From Diplonema japonicum (Eukaryota > Euglenozoa > Diplonemea > Diplonemida > Diplonemidae), in NCBI GenBank assembly GCA_964019335.1, contig OZ025648.1:310001-374000 (forward strand): 64,000 bases of DNA. The letters run 5' to 3'. Position numbers and translations under genes: made by a program. Below are positions 51,701-63,359 of this stretch, one piece after another. Every line of letters starts with the position of its first letter. Within the stretch, counting starts at the first letter, position 1. Under the pieces are notes generated by a model that saw only the letters and a list, made by a program, of their open reading frames with translations, was not told the DNA's origin and did not search any database.

Positions 51701-54300
51701 GGGTTCGTCTGCTGAGTGAGGACCTTCAAGAAGGCAGTGATGATACTGTCCTTGTTGAGGACGATGTCAGCGTCAGCGGAGCACTGCTTCTCGTACTCGT
51801 TGAAGATGGCCTCGCAGCAGTTCGAGATGAGGCTTGCAGGAAGCTTCTCAATTAGGCTCCACAAGTTCGAGAACTGAGACTGCACTGTGGTGGCGTCATG
51901 GTTGGAGGACTCCTCCTGCTGTGCCGTGATCCAGAGAGAATCAATGGAGGCAGCTGCTTCGGTTTCCTCCTCATCGATTTCCATGTCGTCAGCGTTGCCG
52001 TTCTCGCTCCCCTCAGCATCAGATGCTGCGTCTTCGCCATCACTCTCATTGTCTTCATCCTCATCGTCATCGTTTTCATGGTGTCGGCCCCTCTGCTTCC
52101 TCGGTCTTCTCTTCACATTCCTTCCTTCTTGGTAGCTGTTCAGCTGCTTGGTGAATATCGGCCAGAACAGACCCATATCCTTCTCCGCCACCACTTGCAA
52201 CCCCTCCTGTGCCTTGCTCCACAGCGGGCGGAACCTGATGTTCAGCGCACCCAGCAAGATACTTGCTCCAAGTTCCATTTCCTCTACAGTCGGTCCCCTG
52301 TGTCTCAGCGAGCTCACGATAACATCAAAAGCAAGCACCTTGTCCCTGTTCTCAGCCAGGTCGTCGGCGCGAAGCTTCTCACCCTTCTCAGCCGCGTTGA
52401 TCATCTTCAGCGACAGGCCCTCCTCGCCGACCATGTTGCTCAAGATCTTTCCACCGCACAATCGCACGTTCGGCTTCCCACTTCGCAGCTGGGCCAAGCA
52501 GGTCTCCCTGAGTTCCTTCGGCGGTGTGTAGTCAGAGAAGATGGCTGCCCCAGCCATGGCAATGGAAGGGGACAAGGGGTTTGCGATCATAGTTGCGGCT
52601 GTGAGCTCCGCTGTTTCCTTTGCCTTGATGGCGTGCAGGAGCTTCAAAGCGAAAGACGAGATGATAACGGACTCGCCGCTCTTGACGAGCTTCAGCGCGG
52701 CAGGCTTTACCTTTGAGGCAGCGGAGGCGGGGAGCAGAGACGCGAGTTTCCAAGCAAGCCACTTGACGCTCTGCGGCTGGTCGGTGTTGAGGGCGTGCAT
52801 CACCACGTTGGCGCACGCGGGCGAGAGGGATTCTTGCGTCTCTTCGTAGAGGGAGATGATGAGGAGGAGGAGCTTCTGTTCCGTGCCAGACGTGAAGGTT
52901 TCACACTTACTCTGCACAGCGTCGACCGCACTGCTGCGCAGCGAGGACGCGAAGGCGGGGAACGACGCCAACCCGACGATGCTCTCACAAAGCACCTCGA
53001 CAGGCACGTCGATCTTGATGACCTCGCCCATGACCGCCTTGAGGGGCGTCGCGAGGGTGGTGTGCTTCGCAAAGGCAAGCACGAACTCCGTGACAGCCTG
53101 CAGACACGTCGGGATCGACTGGTTGTGGTCATCGCCCGTCGACGCCTTTGCGATGCTGACCATCTTTGCGGTGTTTGCCTCGACAAAGGTTTTGATGTAT
53201 TTAACTGTCTCGGGGCCGGTGAGCTTTTGTTTCCTCGAAATCTGTGTGATATACGAGAGAAGCGCAGCAGTCCTTTCGCGTTCCATGGCCTTGAGGGAGG
53301 TTGATGCCAGAGAGGCGATGGCGTCGATGAGCTCCAGGCCGGAGGCCGGGGTGGCGTGCTTGGATGCGTTGACCATCATGCCGTTGGTGGCGACGTGGAG
53401 GAGGTTGGAGTCGGGGGAGAGCTGCGAGGAGATGACAGAGAGGAAAAAGTCGAAGCGCGAGTGCCACTTCCCACCGACACCCTTGATACACTCGAAGAGA
53501 AGCGATGACACCCCCGCCACAGCACGGTCCATGGCTGCAGCATCCGACTTGAAGTTCGAGGTTTCAACAACCTCAACATGCGGTTTGGCAACATCAAGGC
53601 AAGCTTGGATCACGGCAGCCAGTGTGGCCTTCTCGGTGACCTTTCTCACAGCAACAGACATGGCTTCCCCTGCCAGGCGTGATATCCCACTTGACTTGTG
53701 CGACAGGGCGGCGATGAGAGGTTTCAAAATGGTAAGCAGTTCGTTCTTGCTGTCGACAAGTGGCGAGAGGATCTTCAACCACCCCGTCATCACAAGAAAC
53801 ACCGTCTTGATAAGCGTGGTGTCCCGCACAAGGAGGTTCTTCCCACATGTGAGGGATTTGATAAGCGCTGTGCCAAGGTCCTCCACGAACGGGAGGAACT
53901 GCTTTCCAAGGTCTTTGCAGAGGTGGTATGACAGCTTCGCGAAAGCTTGAAGTGAGGTGGCACCGTGCACAATTCTGGAGGCTAACGCCTTTGCGACCTT
54001 GGTCCTATGATGGACAAGAAGGGGTCTCGAGAGGACTAGGTCGACTATTTCAATTCTGAACTCTTTGAAATCAGGCACGTTGTTACTCAGTGACAGTTCG
54101 CCCAGCTCATCAGCGAAGTATGAGCCAAAGTCCCCCCCACTTGGTTTGTCGCCGACCGCTCCCCTGTAGAAAAGCGAGCCAAGAGCGCTGCTTCCCAGGC
54201 CAACATGGATCTCTGATAGCTGATGTCTGAAAATTCTCTTCTTTCCTGTGGCGTTCTCTGCTGTGGGTGTGAACACCACACCCTTGCTGTCTACATTCAT
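45774..54300 (-). CDS. UTP20: UTP20, U3 small-subunit processome HEAT-repeat protein
   Basis: Six exons (54300-47545, 47495-47268, 47214-47146, 47085-46993, 46954-46830, 46782-45774; introns 38-60 nt, all near the 3' end) give 2759 residues, very near human UTP20 (2785). The product is almost wholly helical HEAT-like repeats. The family's N-terminal region is visible (AFAKLSYHLCKDLGKQFLPF and SGISRLAGEAMSVAVRKVTE), as is a central acidic/basic insert (RPRKQRGRHHENDDDEDEDN). The C-terminal region has HPWVRTASSRIFG, matching the family's SWVR-x-AA-x-RLFG. A Lys/Arg-rich tail is typical. UTP20 acts in 18S rRNA maturation in the nucleolus. The gene starts at ATG 54300, preceded by A-runs. Confidence 0.93.
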
Positions 54301-54313
54301 TGTGAGTGTTTAC

Positions 54314-54344
<31 letters not shown>

Positions 54345-56965
54345 TATGATACTGTTTTGAGGTTTTTTGACCAACTGGATGCAAAAAAAAAAAAAAAAAA
54401 AAAAAAAAATAATAATAACTTTTGAATTTTGTCCTAACGAAATCAAAGTGGAAAAAAAAAAAATTAAAAAAAAAAAAAAAAACAAGAAAAGTAACGAAAC
54501 CAACCGAAGGGAAAGAATAGAAAAATCGATAAGTGTGCAGGGGAGCGCTCACTGTTAGAAATAAGAAAAATGCGGGGGTGGGGATAAGGGAATGCGGGTT
54601 GGGGTTCTTTTTTTTTAAAAAAAAGAATACGCAAAGGGGAGAAGAGGGGAAAATGAAAATTAGCGGCAGTGCACTCTATTTTTTTATATATATATTTATT
54701 TTCTGTCTTCCCGCCCTTTTTCTCCCCTTTTTTTCTTTTCCTAACTTTATTTCCTTTTCCCTTTTTTTTTTCATTCTTTTTCTTTTCTTTTTTTTTTTCC
54801 TTTAAAGTCTGCATCTGCAATACTTGTCTTTCTTCTTCCGTATTAGAAAATAAAATAAAATAAAATACATCCCTCCAAAACTAAAAAAGCATTGAAAACG
54901 AACCAATATAATATAAAGAAAATAGGGCAATTGGGTGGAATGGGCTGTTAGAAGCATCTGGAGGGAAGAAAAAACAGAAGAATGCGGGGAAGAGGATGGT
55001 AGCCACAAGGGTACACAAGAGTACTAGAGTAGTAAACAAATAGTGAGGAATGAGATACTTCGGCAAAAAAAAAAAAGAAATCTTTGAATCTTGTTTCTTC
55101 ATCCCGGGGATATGAGACAGTCCGGAGGACCCTTACCAGGCGAGCATGGCTGCTACCATTCCCTGCTGTTCCCCCGTCTTTGGAACAGTAAAAGAATCAA
55201 TTATTATTTTTTTCTGACATTTCGTACCATGATCAGGAGGGGAAAAAAAAAAAAAAAAAAGAAAAAAAAAAGAAAAAAAAAAAAACTACAAAAATGTGGA
55301 GGAAGAAAAAAAAAAAAAAAAAAAGAGAGAATAAAAAAAAATGTTGTTTCCTACAGTGGTTGCCTCTCAATTTTGTTCTTTCTTTTTTTTTGTGTGTTTT
55401 TTTTTTGTTTCCCGTACACCCTTTCGTTCATTTTGAATCACTCACCTGTTGAATTTCTGTTCCTTTTTTTTTTTTTTTTTGCATCGGGCAAATATATTGA
55501 GGTCATAAAAAAAAAAAGTGAGTGAAGAAAAAAAAAAGGGGGGGGCACACCTTTTTCTTCTTTTACAGATAATGACAAGGCTCTTCTTGTGTAATGGTAA
55601 CACAATCAAGGACAAAGAAAAAGGAGGGGGAAAAAAGAAGAATCGGCGGGTTAGACACGGAGGAGGAAGGGGGGAATACTAGTCGTTGCTCGTACGGGCC
55701 GGGGGGGGGGGGGGGGGGGGGGGGGTAGTTATCAAAAAGTTCAAAAAAGGGTCTGGGAGAAGGACGGGGAAACTTATGCGAGTGCATCACAGTAAAAGCC
55801 TCCCCCAACGTATATTTCTTTTATAAAAAAAATATTGGAAGGCGCTCTATATGTGAAGCTGGAGTCGGGTCGGCATTATAGTGCAAAAAGTATTTCATTG
55901 CTTGAGGCTGGGAGGGGGAATAAGCTTTTGTTGTATTTATTTAATTATAAGTGACATTTGATAATCCGTATACATCCTAGAAGAGAGTACATTCGCTTTA
56001 GATTCTTCTGGGAGGTTTTGGTGTTCATTTTTTTTTTTTTTTTGTTACTTATGAAGGAGGGGGAAAAAAAAAGAGAAAAAAAAAAAAAAACTGTGTGTTT
56101 TTTTTTTTCTTTTTTTTTTTCCCCCCCCCAAAAAAAAAAGCTTTGACAATAATTGTTAGCTGTATAAAAAAGAAGAGATGAGATAAAGGAGGTTCCTGTT
56201 TTGGAACGTCCCCCTTGTCTCTACTTTCTCCTGGGGCCAAAGAACAAAAAATATATGAGCTTGTCCGGAAAAAAAATGTCAATAAATGACCCTCTTTTGC
56301 AACGGAAAACCCTCGGAAAATTCTTAAGTACAAAAGTAGTCCGACACCGACTTAGGTCAATGCGCGCTTATAAGCGCAAAAAAAAGGGGGGGGATAATGC
56401 AAGCTAACCTTCGTTTTTCAGGGGCAGCCGGTTGCAAAGCCTGCCACCCTCATGGCAAAACAAGCATCGCAATTGAAAGAACGGCAACAGGTACACCACA
56501 TATGTCATCTTCCTATGGTTGCATGCTGCCCTTTTTTTGCTCAAATGGTCAAAAAAATTTTCGAACTGCCAAAAAAAAAAGTGTTGACATTTTAATCCGG
56601 ACGAGCTCATATAAAAAAAGAATTACTATGATAGGAACGAAGTGGTTAGCAACGGCCCGCCGCGGTGGCGTGCCTACCTTATGATGCTCCCCTTTTGGGG
56701 TCGTTCCCTGCTACCCACCGCAAAAAATATAAAAGGGAAGAAGACATTCGACTAAAAAGAAAAAGAATATGCGGGTTAAAAGGCATTCTTTGTGTGAAAA
56801 GCCCAATTTTGTGGGGGGGCTTAAAAAAAAACAATAATCTTTTTCACAGTACATAAACAAAATAGGATTGGTTCCCCCATCCCCCTTTTTTCTTCTTCTT
56901 CTTCAACAATATTACTGTCGCGACTTAAAAACTAATTGATGGCAAGTAAGGAGTTATTTTAATTA

Positions 56966-57000
<35 letters not shown>

Positions 57001-57660
57001 CGCCCGCCCCGGTGTCTCTTCTTCACTTTTTTTTAAACTTATTTGAATGTCAGTACCCCGAGAAAAAAAAAACAAGAACCTCTCTCCCATGGTCGAGCTC
57101 CTCCGACTCTTCGATACTGGGCACCTAGTCGCGCCATGTTCATGTTTTTTTTTCTTAGGACACCCCCCCCTTTTTTTTCCCTCGGTTGCAAACAGGGTGG
57201 GGTGGGGATGGATTGGGGAGGGGGGTACTTTTTTTTTTACTTTATTTTCTTTCCTTTTTTTTTATACCAGTGAGGATCACACTGTCATTTCGAGAAAAAA
57301 AAAAAGAAAAAAAATATCGCTTAAACCTATCGGAGCTATTGATTGCTACACCCTCACACGTTTTATATCAATGCGGGAGAAGCAGCAAAAAAATAAAAAA
57401 AAATCTTTAAAAAAAAAGGGGGGCAAAAAGACTATTAGAATTCTTTTTTTTTTCCGTGGGAGAAAAAAAAAAGGGAGGGGAAAAAAAGAGGACTTGATCG
57501 GTCACCCCACCCCCCGTTCCCTCCCCCCTTTTTTCCCCTTCTTATTATTTTCTTGGGGGGGGGGTTTCCCCATCCAATAAAAAACCGCCTTTCCTGTTTC
57601 GGATGGGCAATCGAAGGGTGGGAGTATTCTTTTCTTTTTTTTTTTATTTTTTTTATTTTT
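54301..57660. other. Long low-complexity spacer
   Basis: Over 3 kb of A/T runs plus a G-run of about 26 at 55700-55725. Unique patches at 55090-55190, 56240-56370 and 56400-56720 contain only short frames. 56254-56353 shares two short motifs with 61794-61908. No supportable gene. It separates the UTP20 promoter side from the next surface-protein gene's 3' end. Confidence 0.5.
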
Positions 57661-60399
57661 TTACACGACTGCCTCGCTGTCGCTGTGTTCGATGATCTCA
57701 AGCAACTGTTCACTAATGGATGGCACGGGTGACCTGGGCCTGTCCTTCTTCGCGTCACCCCCAAGACCCCTTCTGGAATATGTCACGCCAGCAAGGACAA
57801 CAGCAGCAAGACACAACGCTGCAGCCCCACCGATTAGGGCATAAAGCCATTTCTCAGAAGCTGCTTCGCTGTCTGTCTCATGAATCACCTCCTGTGGCGC
57901 TGTGGGATGGCCCCCAACGTGCGCACGCGATAGCCCGTCTGAAACTGGGACAAGCAGAAAAGAGAATCCATCTGTGTTGTCTCTAAGCTTACCACTTTGC
58001 AGTGCGTGGTCGATAGCCGAAGCAAGAACAACTTCTTCATTACTTCCGACATCTAGATAGTACTCAACATAGACCCCTTCGTCGCTGTGAATTTCAGCAG
58101 ATTTCTCCGAGCCCACTCCTGTAGGCCACCCGACACGTAGATATTCCCGCATTACGTGTTCCTCACCTAAAAGATTCTCCAAGTTCCACAAATGATGGAT
58201 CCTCCGTGACCAAGTGTCTTTTTCTTCACTTGCTGGCATTTCGAACCCTGCTTTCAGTACCCCGACGGCTGTTACCACTAGGACCTCGTTGTTCCTTGCC
58301 AGGTCTTCAGAGGATTTGAGTATCGACATTCTGAATTTTCTGAGGAATTCCTTCGGGTTTTCCATCAGGGCCTCGGCGTCCCCCTTCAGTTTGAGGAGGT
58401 ATCCTGCCCGCTTTCCATCCGGCAGGACAGCTTTGTCGTCGTTTCCGAGCTCCCATTTTTTTATAAGGTCGGCTTCCTCGGGGGTGAAGTTCCAGTTGTC
58501 TTGTTCTTGAGGTGAGTCGTCATCGTCGTCGAACCCCCAGTCGGATTCCATGTCGTCTTCGTCTGACGTCTCTGTGTCGTTGTTGCTTCCGACGGGTTCG
58601 TCTTCTGCCCACACAACACCCTCCATGCCCCAGTAGCGGTCCCATAGCCACGGAAACCAGAACTCTTGTTCCCAGTACTTGTCCAGGTCGTTGTCCCAAT
58701 CTATGTCGTCGTAGTCGCAGTTGAGCCCCTTCCACCTGCAGCACCTCGCCTTGTCGTCAGGGGAGAGGAGTGCGGGGACCATGCAGTTGAAGCCGCACAT
58801 TTTGTTTTCCCTGCTGCAGCACCACGCCCCCTTCCCGGGTACCATCGTTGTTCTGTCGTTGCAGTCATACTTTTGTGAAGGGCATCGCAGCCCAAGCTGC
58901 TGGCAGCACATTGATGCCACGTCTCCGCTTGTCCCCGTGTCCTGCTTGCACTGCGCCTCAAGTACCGAGTACTTGTCCTCTATCGCACTTGATGGACACC
59001 GGACTTGTTGTTCAGCGCAGCACCGTTCTCTTTGCTTCCTCGTCCATGGGGCGATTGTTTGCGCGTTCCATTTGCAGTCGAGGCTCTTGGTGCAGTCATC
59101 ATCCGTACACTGGACGCCCCCGTTGAGGCACACGCACGTGTTGCAGTCGCTGGGGAAGAAGAATCCATCGGGGTACGGTGTCGAGCCGATGATGCATTCC
59201 TGTTTCTTGTTGCACTCCCGCTCTGAGCAATCCAGGTACCCGTCTTCGCACGTACACGCGTTGCAGTCCACCATCGTCGACTCCCCATGTGCAAGCTCGA
59301 TTTGTCCCGCCATGCATGCCTGCTTCTCCACGCACCGCACGCCGTAAGCTTCCTCAACACAAACCTCGCCATCAGGACAGGTGGCGTCATCGCACTGGGG
59401 AAGCTGCTGGCACGTTCTCTCGCCGCTGGGCAGCTCGCTGTCCAAGCAGAGCAGCTCGCCTTCACAGATACCGATGGCTGCGGTGCCCCGCTCACACACG
59501 GCACCTTCCGGAAGGGGGGCGTCGCAGACGTGCATGGTACACCCGAGGATGCCGTTGATGCATTCGCAAGTATTGCACAGAATGGAAATGGAGGTACCGG
59601 AGAAGACTTCGGTGGAGTCGGGGAGTTGGCACGGAGCAAGAGAGTCGCCGGGGATGTCGGGCTCGTCCGGCCAGCACACGGCTCGATGAGGGTTGACCGA
59701 GGTGTCAACAGAGCAGGTGTGGCCAGGATCACATGCCGTCACGGCGCAGAGGGACACACAGATTCCGCCAGGGTCCCCGGGCATGGTTGAGCAAACAAAA
59801 CCGTCGTTGCAGTTGCAGCCCTGCGGGGGCTCCTGCGTCTGCGTGGGGTCCGCGGGGGCCTGAGTAGGGACCTGCGTGGGGGCCTGCATAGGAACCTGCG
59901 TGGGCGGTTGAGGTGACATGCACACAGCGTGGGTGTCGTTGGCGGAACAGATCTGATCACTACCGCAGATAACAGTTTCGCAAAGTTCGGCACAAAAGCT
60001 GCTGGGATGGGGGAAAGAGTCAAACTTGTCAGTCACGCAGACCTCGCCAACGCCGCAGGTGCACGGAAAATCCCGTAGACAACTAAAATCTATCCCGTCA
60101 GTGTGACAGCTGAACCCCGGTGGACAGTCCACCATCTCGCAGTAGTCTTCCATTATATATTCACAGATGGCATCTTGGCATGCAGTGCCCTCCGTGCACC
60201 GCCCAAGGGCATCGCCGTTTTCCTCGCACTCGTCTCCCTCAAAAATCTCCTTGTCAGGCACACAAACCCCGAAAGGAAAGCTCCAGCTGCTGAAGTCAGG
60301 CACACACACGAATGAAGGCGGGCAAGCGATCGAGGTACAAGGGGATACCTCCATGCACCTGGCCATGGCTACCCAGCAAAGCAGCCATGCTGCCCTCAT
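57661..60399 (-). CDS. Large Cys-rich type I surface protein
   Basis: 912 residues. After an N-terminal signal (MRAAWLLCWVAMARC) come about 550 residues of Cys-rich modules. These include EGF/Kazal-like pieces (CPPSFVCVPD, CGVGEVCVTD), a Pro/Thr/Gln linker (PPTQVPMQAPTQVPTQAP) and three VWC/pacifastin-like units with CNTCECINGILGCTMHVC, CNACTCEDGYLDC and CNTCVCLNGGVQC. A CC-containing segment (RCCAEQQVRC, CCQQLGLRC, WCCSRENKMC, RCCRWKGLNC) leads to a Trp/Asp-rich stretch. The membrane-proximal domain (~655-830; FLRKFRMSILKSS, VVTAVGVLKAGFEMP, GVYVEYYLDV), a membrane segment (~851-872) and a 40-residue tail follow. Single exon. Adhesion or recognition is inferred. Confidence 0.88.
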   Translation of the reverse strand: MRAAWLLCWVAMARCMEVSPCTSIACPPSFVCVPDFSSWSFPFGVCVPDKEIFEGDECEENGDALGRCTEGTACQDAICEYIMEDYCEMVDCPPGFSCHTDGIDFSCLRDFPCTCGVGEVCVTDKFDSFPHPSSFCAELCETVICGSDQICSANDTHAVCMSPQPPTQVPMQAPTQVPTQAPADPTQTQEPPQGCNCNDGFVCSTMPGDPGGICVSLCAVTACDPGHTCSVDTSVNPHRAVCWPDEPDIPGDSLAPCQLPDSTEVFSGTSISILCNTCECINGILGCTMHVCDAPLPEGAVCERGTAAIGICEGELLCLDSELPSGERTCQQLPQCDDATCPDGEVCVEEAYGVRCVEKQACMAGQIELAHGESTMVDCNACTCEDGYLDCSERECNKKQECIIGSTPYPDGFFFPSDCNTCVCLNGGVQCTDDDCTKSLDCKWNAQTIAPWTRKQRERCCAEQQVRCPSSAIEDKYSVLEAQCKQDTGTSGDVASMCCQQLGLRCPSQKYDCNDRTTMVPGKGAWCCSRENKMCGFNCMVPALLSPDDKARCCRWKGLNCDYDDIDWDNDLDKYWEQEFWFPWLWDRYWGMEGVVWAEDEPVGSNNDTETSDEDDMESDWGFDDDDDSPQEQDNWNFTPEEADLIKKWELGNDDKAVLPDGKRAGYLLKLKGDAEALMENPKEFLRKFRMSILKSSEDLARNNEVLVVTAVGVLKAGFEMPASEEKDTWSRRIHHLWNLENLLGEEHVMREYLRVGWPTGVGSEKSAEIHSDEGVYVEYYLDVGSNEEVVLASAIDHALQSGKLRDNTDGFSFLLVPVSDGLSRAHVGGHPTAPQEVIHETDSEAASEKWLYALIGGAAALCLAAVVLAGVTYSRRGLGGDAKKDRPRSPVPSISEQLLEIIEHSDSEAVV

Positions 60400-62025
60400 T
60401 CTCTTTTAGAAACCCCTGTATTATTATTTTATTTTTTGCGAAAGAAAATAAAAGAAGGGGCAAAAAGCTAGGCAGCAAGGGAGAGGCAGAAAAGAAGACC
60501 TTGGAAAGTAAAAGGGCGATGCAGGGGGTAAAGCACCACTTGAGACCACCCTTAAACATACAAAAAAGAGGGGGGGGGGGGGAGAAGGAAAAAAGCACGC
60601 GTTGCCCAAAGAGCACACAAGTGCCAACCAAGACATAAAATGATTGATTAGCCGGTACTGCACCTTTCTTTTTTTCTTCTTTCTTTTCCTCTTTTTTTTT
60701 TCTTTTCCAGAAAAGCTATCACCACGACGGGACAACACCCACACTACCCTTCAAGGTAGGGGGGAGCGGGGAAGGGAGAGGGGGGGGGGGGGGGGGGGGG
60801 GGGAATTGTCACCTGCCCTTACGGTGGGGTCCGCACGAGGCTCAGGTTCACTCATTTCGAAAAAAAAAAAAAAAAAAAGGTTGCGATGAGGCAAAAGTTA
60901 TTCTTTTTGTCGTAGCGCAATGGCTAAAAAGAAATTACTTGCAACGCATGACTACCGTCTCTTTTTTTTCTTTTTTTTTCTTTTTCTGATAACTACAAAA
61001 ACAAGTTTCTGTTCATCGTAAAAAGAAAAAAAAAGAAGGAGGGGGAAAGAAAAAAAAATATGCGCATGGTATTTTATGTTTGAGAGGGAAGGGGAGCCGA
61101 TCGAATATGCAAACTCAGCGTAAATCTATTTCATTTGTGCTTTTTTTTTTTTTTTTTTTTTTTTTTTTCCCTTAAAGAAAAAAAAGGGGAAACCCCCCTT
61201 TCCCGGCTCATAACATCTTGCTTTTATGAGTATACAGTTAAATCGTTCCCGCCCCATTAATCATGATTTGATGTGATGCCCTAAAAAAGTAAAAATAAAT
61301 AAAATTGGACTGATTAAGGGAATGGGGGTTGGGCCGCCTGCGAGCAAGGGAACGCGTTCCGAGTGTCGCATTTTGCGCGCTTGGAAATTGCAGCTCTGCG
61401 CAGAATGCCCTCTTATCGAAAAGCATCAAAAAAAAAGTTAATATTTTGCCTTGCCATGCTTAGAGGGGGAAGAAAGAAAAGTGGTGACAATGGACCCCTT
61501 TTAAGAGGGGGAATAATAATTTAAAGGTCGGGTTAGTTGTTAAACAAAAAAAGTAAATAAAAAAAAAAAACGTAAACGCCGCAGAGCTGCGAAGTGAGCA
61601 GGCAGTTGGGCAAAAGGGGAAAAAAAAAAAAAAAAAACTCATAGTAAAAGACAATCCCACTCGAGGACAGCCTCTTGTGGTGTGAGTTCCTATCTAAAAA
61701 AAAAAAAAAAAAGAAGAAGAAAAAAGTTTTTCCTTGTGATTGAAAAAAAGTTTTTCGTTGTAGTTAGCGCGATTTATTTGATCAAACAATAAACATGAGT
61801 CCGTCCGGGAAAAAATGTCGAGCAAAAAAAGGGTAGTGGCATAAATGGTGTGCACCTCATGCCATATAGTGGTTAAGCTTAGACTGCCATTCTGCACAAA
61901 GTGGTGTCGAACTACTTTTTTACTCAGAAATTTAAAACGGGGGTTTTTTGTCGTGCAGGAAGATCATGTGTTTACATTTTTTGAAAGATAAATATTTGCA
62001 AAAAAAGAAAAAAAAAAAAAAAAAA

Positions 62026-62066
62026 GAGACATTTAAGGGTACCTGCGGTATGTGGCAGGACGCCTG
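62026..62066. repeat. 41-nt twin mini-hairpin repeat, copy 2
   Basis: Follows an A-run and begins GAGACATTTAAGGGTACCTG. Identical to copy 3 (62678-62718) and, by eye, one base different from copy 1 (31381-31421). An A-run also follows it. Confidence 0.8.
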
Positions 62067-62232
62067 AAAAAAAAAAGTGACGGTATCATATGGGAACCTA
62101 TCGAAATAAATCGCAAGTTTCGATAAATTTCCGATAAATCGATAGATTTTCGATAAGCCCCAAAAGGCCGTCGCACTTACTTATCTTGTCGAAAATAAAA
62201 CCGCGGGGAAAAACTAGTATGCTGTACATGTA

Positions 62233-62378
62233 GAAAAGAAAAGAAAAGAAAAGAAAAGAAAAGAAAAGAAAAGAAAAGAAAAGAAAAGAAAAGAAAAGAA
62301 AAGAAAAGAAAAGAAAAGAAAAGAAAAGAAAAGAAAAGAAAAGAAAAGAAAAGAAAAGAAAAGAAAAGAAAAGAAAGG
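62233..62378. repeat. AAAAG pentanucleotide microsatellite
   Basis: About 29 uninterrupted units of GAAAA, ending in a single GG variant. Frames opposite it (Phe/Leu/Ser-rich) are artefacts. Confidence 0.95.
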
Positions 62379-62677
62379 AAAATCTTGAGAACAACACACA
62401 CATTTGATTTTTTTTTCTTTTTTTTTCCCTTTTCCTGAGTAAAAAAAAAAAAAATGCAAAGTTGATTTCCAAGGAGAAGAAAATGTGTGCTTGGATCGTG
62501 TCAACCTTTTTAGATTTTTTTTTTTTTCCTTCGATTGTTTTCAAATGGTGTGGTATTCACAGAGAAAGGGAGATTAAAAAAAAAAAATGAAGAAAAAAAA
62601 TAAGAAGAAGAGCCATTTCTTATCAAGAGAAAAAAGAAATTATACGCGCAGAAAAAAAAAAAAAAAAAAAAAAAAAA

Positions 62678-62718
62678 GAGACATTTAAGGGTACCTGCGG
62701 TATGTGGCAGGACGCCTG
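62678..62718. repeat. 41-nt twin mini-hairpin repeat, copy 3
   Basis: Follows an A-run of about 26 and is followed by A-rich sequence. Same orientation as the other two copies. Confidence 0.8.
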
Positions 62719-63154
62719 AAAAAAAATAGGTTTTTTTCTTCTTTTTTTTTTTTTTTTTTGAGACCTAGAATTTTGCTGCTGTATCATTCATTCTTCTTGA
62801 ACAAACGAGTAATGTTTCCGTAGACCTTGAGGGGAAACTCGTCCTTCTTTTCCCTCTAACCGAAGTCACACCCCAGATCTCTATAACCTGTCACTTTTTC
62901 GCTAGGAGCGAACCCCCCAACGGGGTTTCTTTTCAAGGGAAAAAAGGGCCTTAGAAAATTACTCCAGAGACAAAGCCCCTTTAGAGCAAGCCCTTCTTCT
63001 TCTTCTTCTTTGAAAGAAAAAAGTTTTTTTCTCTTAAACCGCTTAAGGATTGAATAAACAAACTATGCGCCAAAAGAAAAGAATGGAAAGAAAGAAAGAA
63101 AAAAAGGAGGGAGAGAAAAAGAAGAAGAAAAAAAAATGAAGAAGAAAGAAATAT

Positions 63155-63213
63155 ATAAATATGAGTTAAAAGGATGTCTTTGTGAAAAGAAAAGACGCCA
63201 TTTTTTGTTCTCA
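63155..63213. repeat. Short dispersed element, copy 2
   Basis: ATATGAGTTAAAAGGATGTC, TTTGTGA, GACGCC and TGTTCTCA in the same order as at 41368-41425. Confidence 0.4.
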
Positions 63214-63237
63214 AGTAGAAGTTTCGGATATGCAGGA

Positions 63238-63291
<54 letters not shown>

Positions 63292-63294
63292 GTA

Positions 63295-63335
<41 letters not shown>

Positions 63336-63359
63336 CTTCTGGGAGATGGTGTTCCCCAC

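Larger units (their letters stand above)
60400..63359. other. Long spacer rich in repeats
   Basis: Homopolymers (G-run at about 60779-60803), two copies of the 41-nt repeat, an AAAAG microsatellite, and a tandem hairpin pair at 62900-62925 within a unique block (62760-62990). No supportable gene. Confidence 0.5.

Noticed and set aside
50711-53950. Plus-strand frames of 311 and 364 codons opposite UTP20
   Set aside because: They overlap a 2252-codon exon with clear family similarity and are codon-bias shadows.
57043-57580. Plus-strand ORF of 177 codons
   Set aside because: Composed of homopolymer-encoded Lys, Phe and Gly runs, with no leader or domain.
62098-62544. Phe/Leu/Ser-rich protein
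   Set aside because: Encoded by the AAAAG microsatellite and poly-T tracts.
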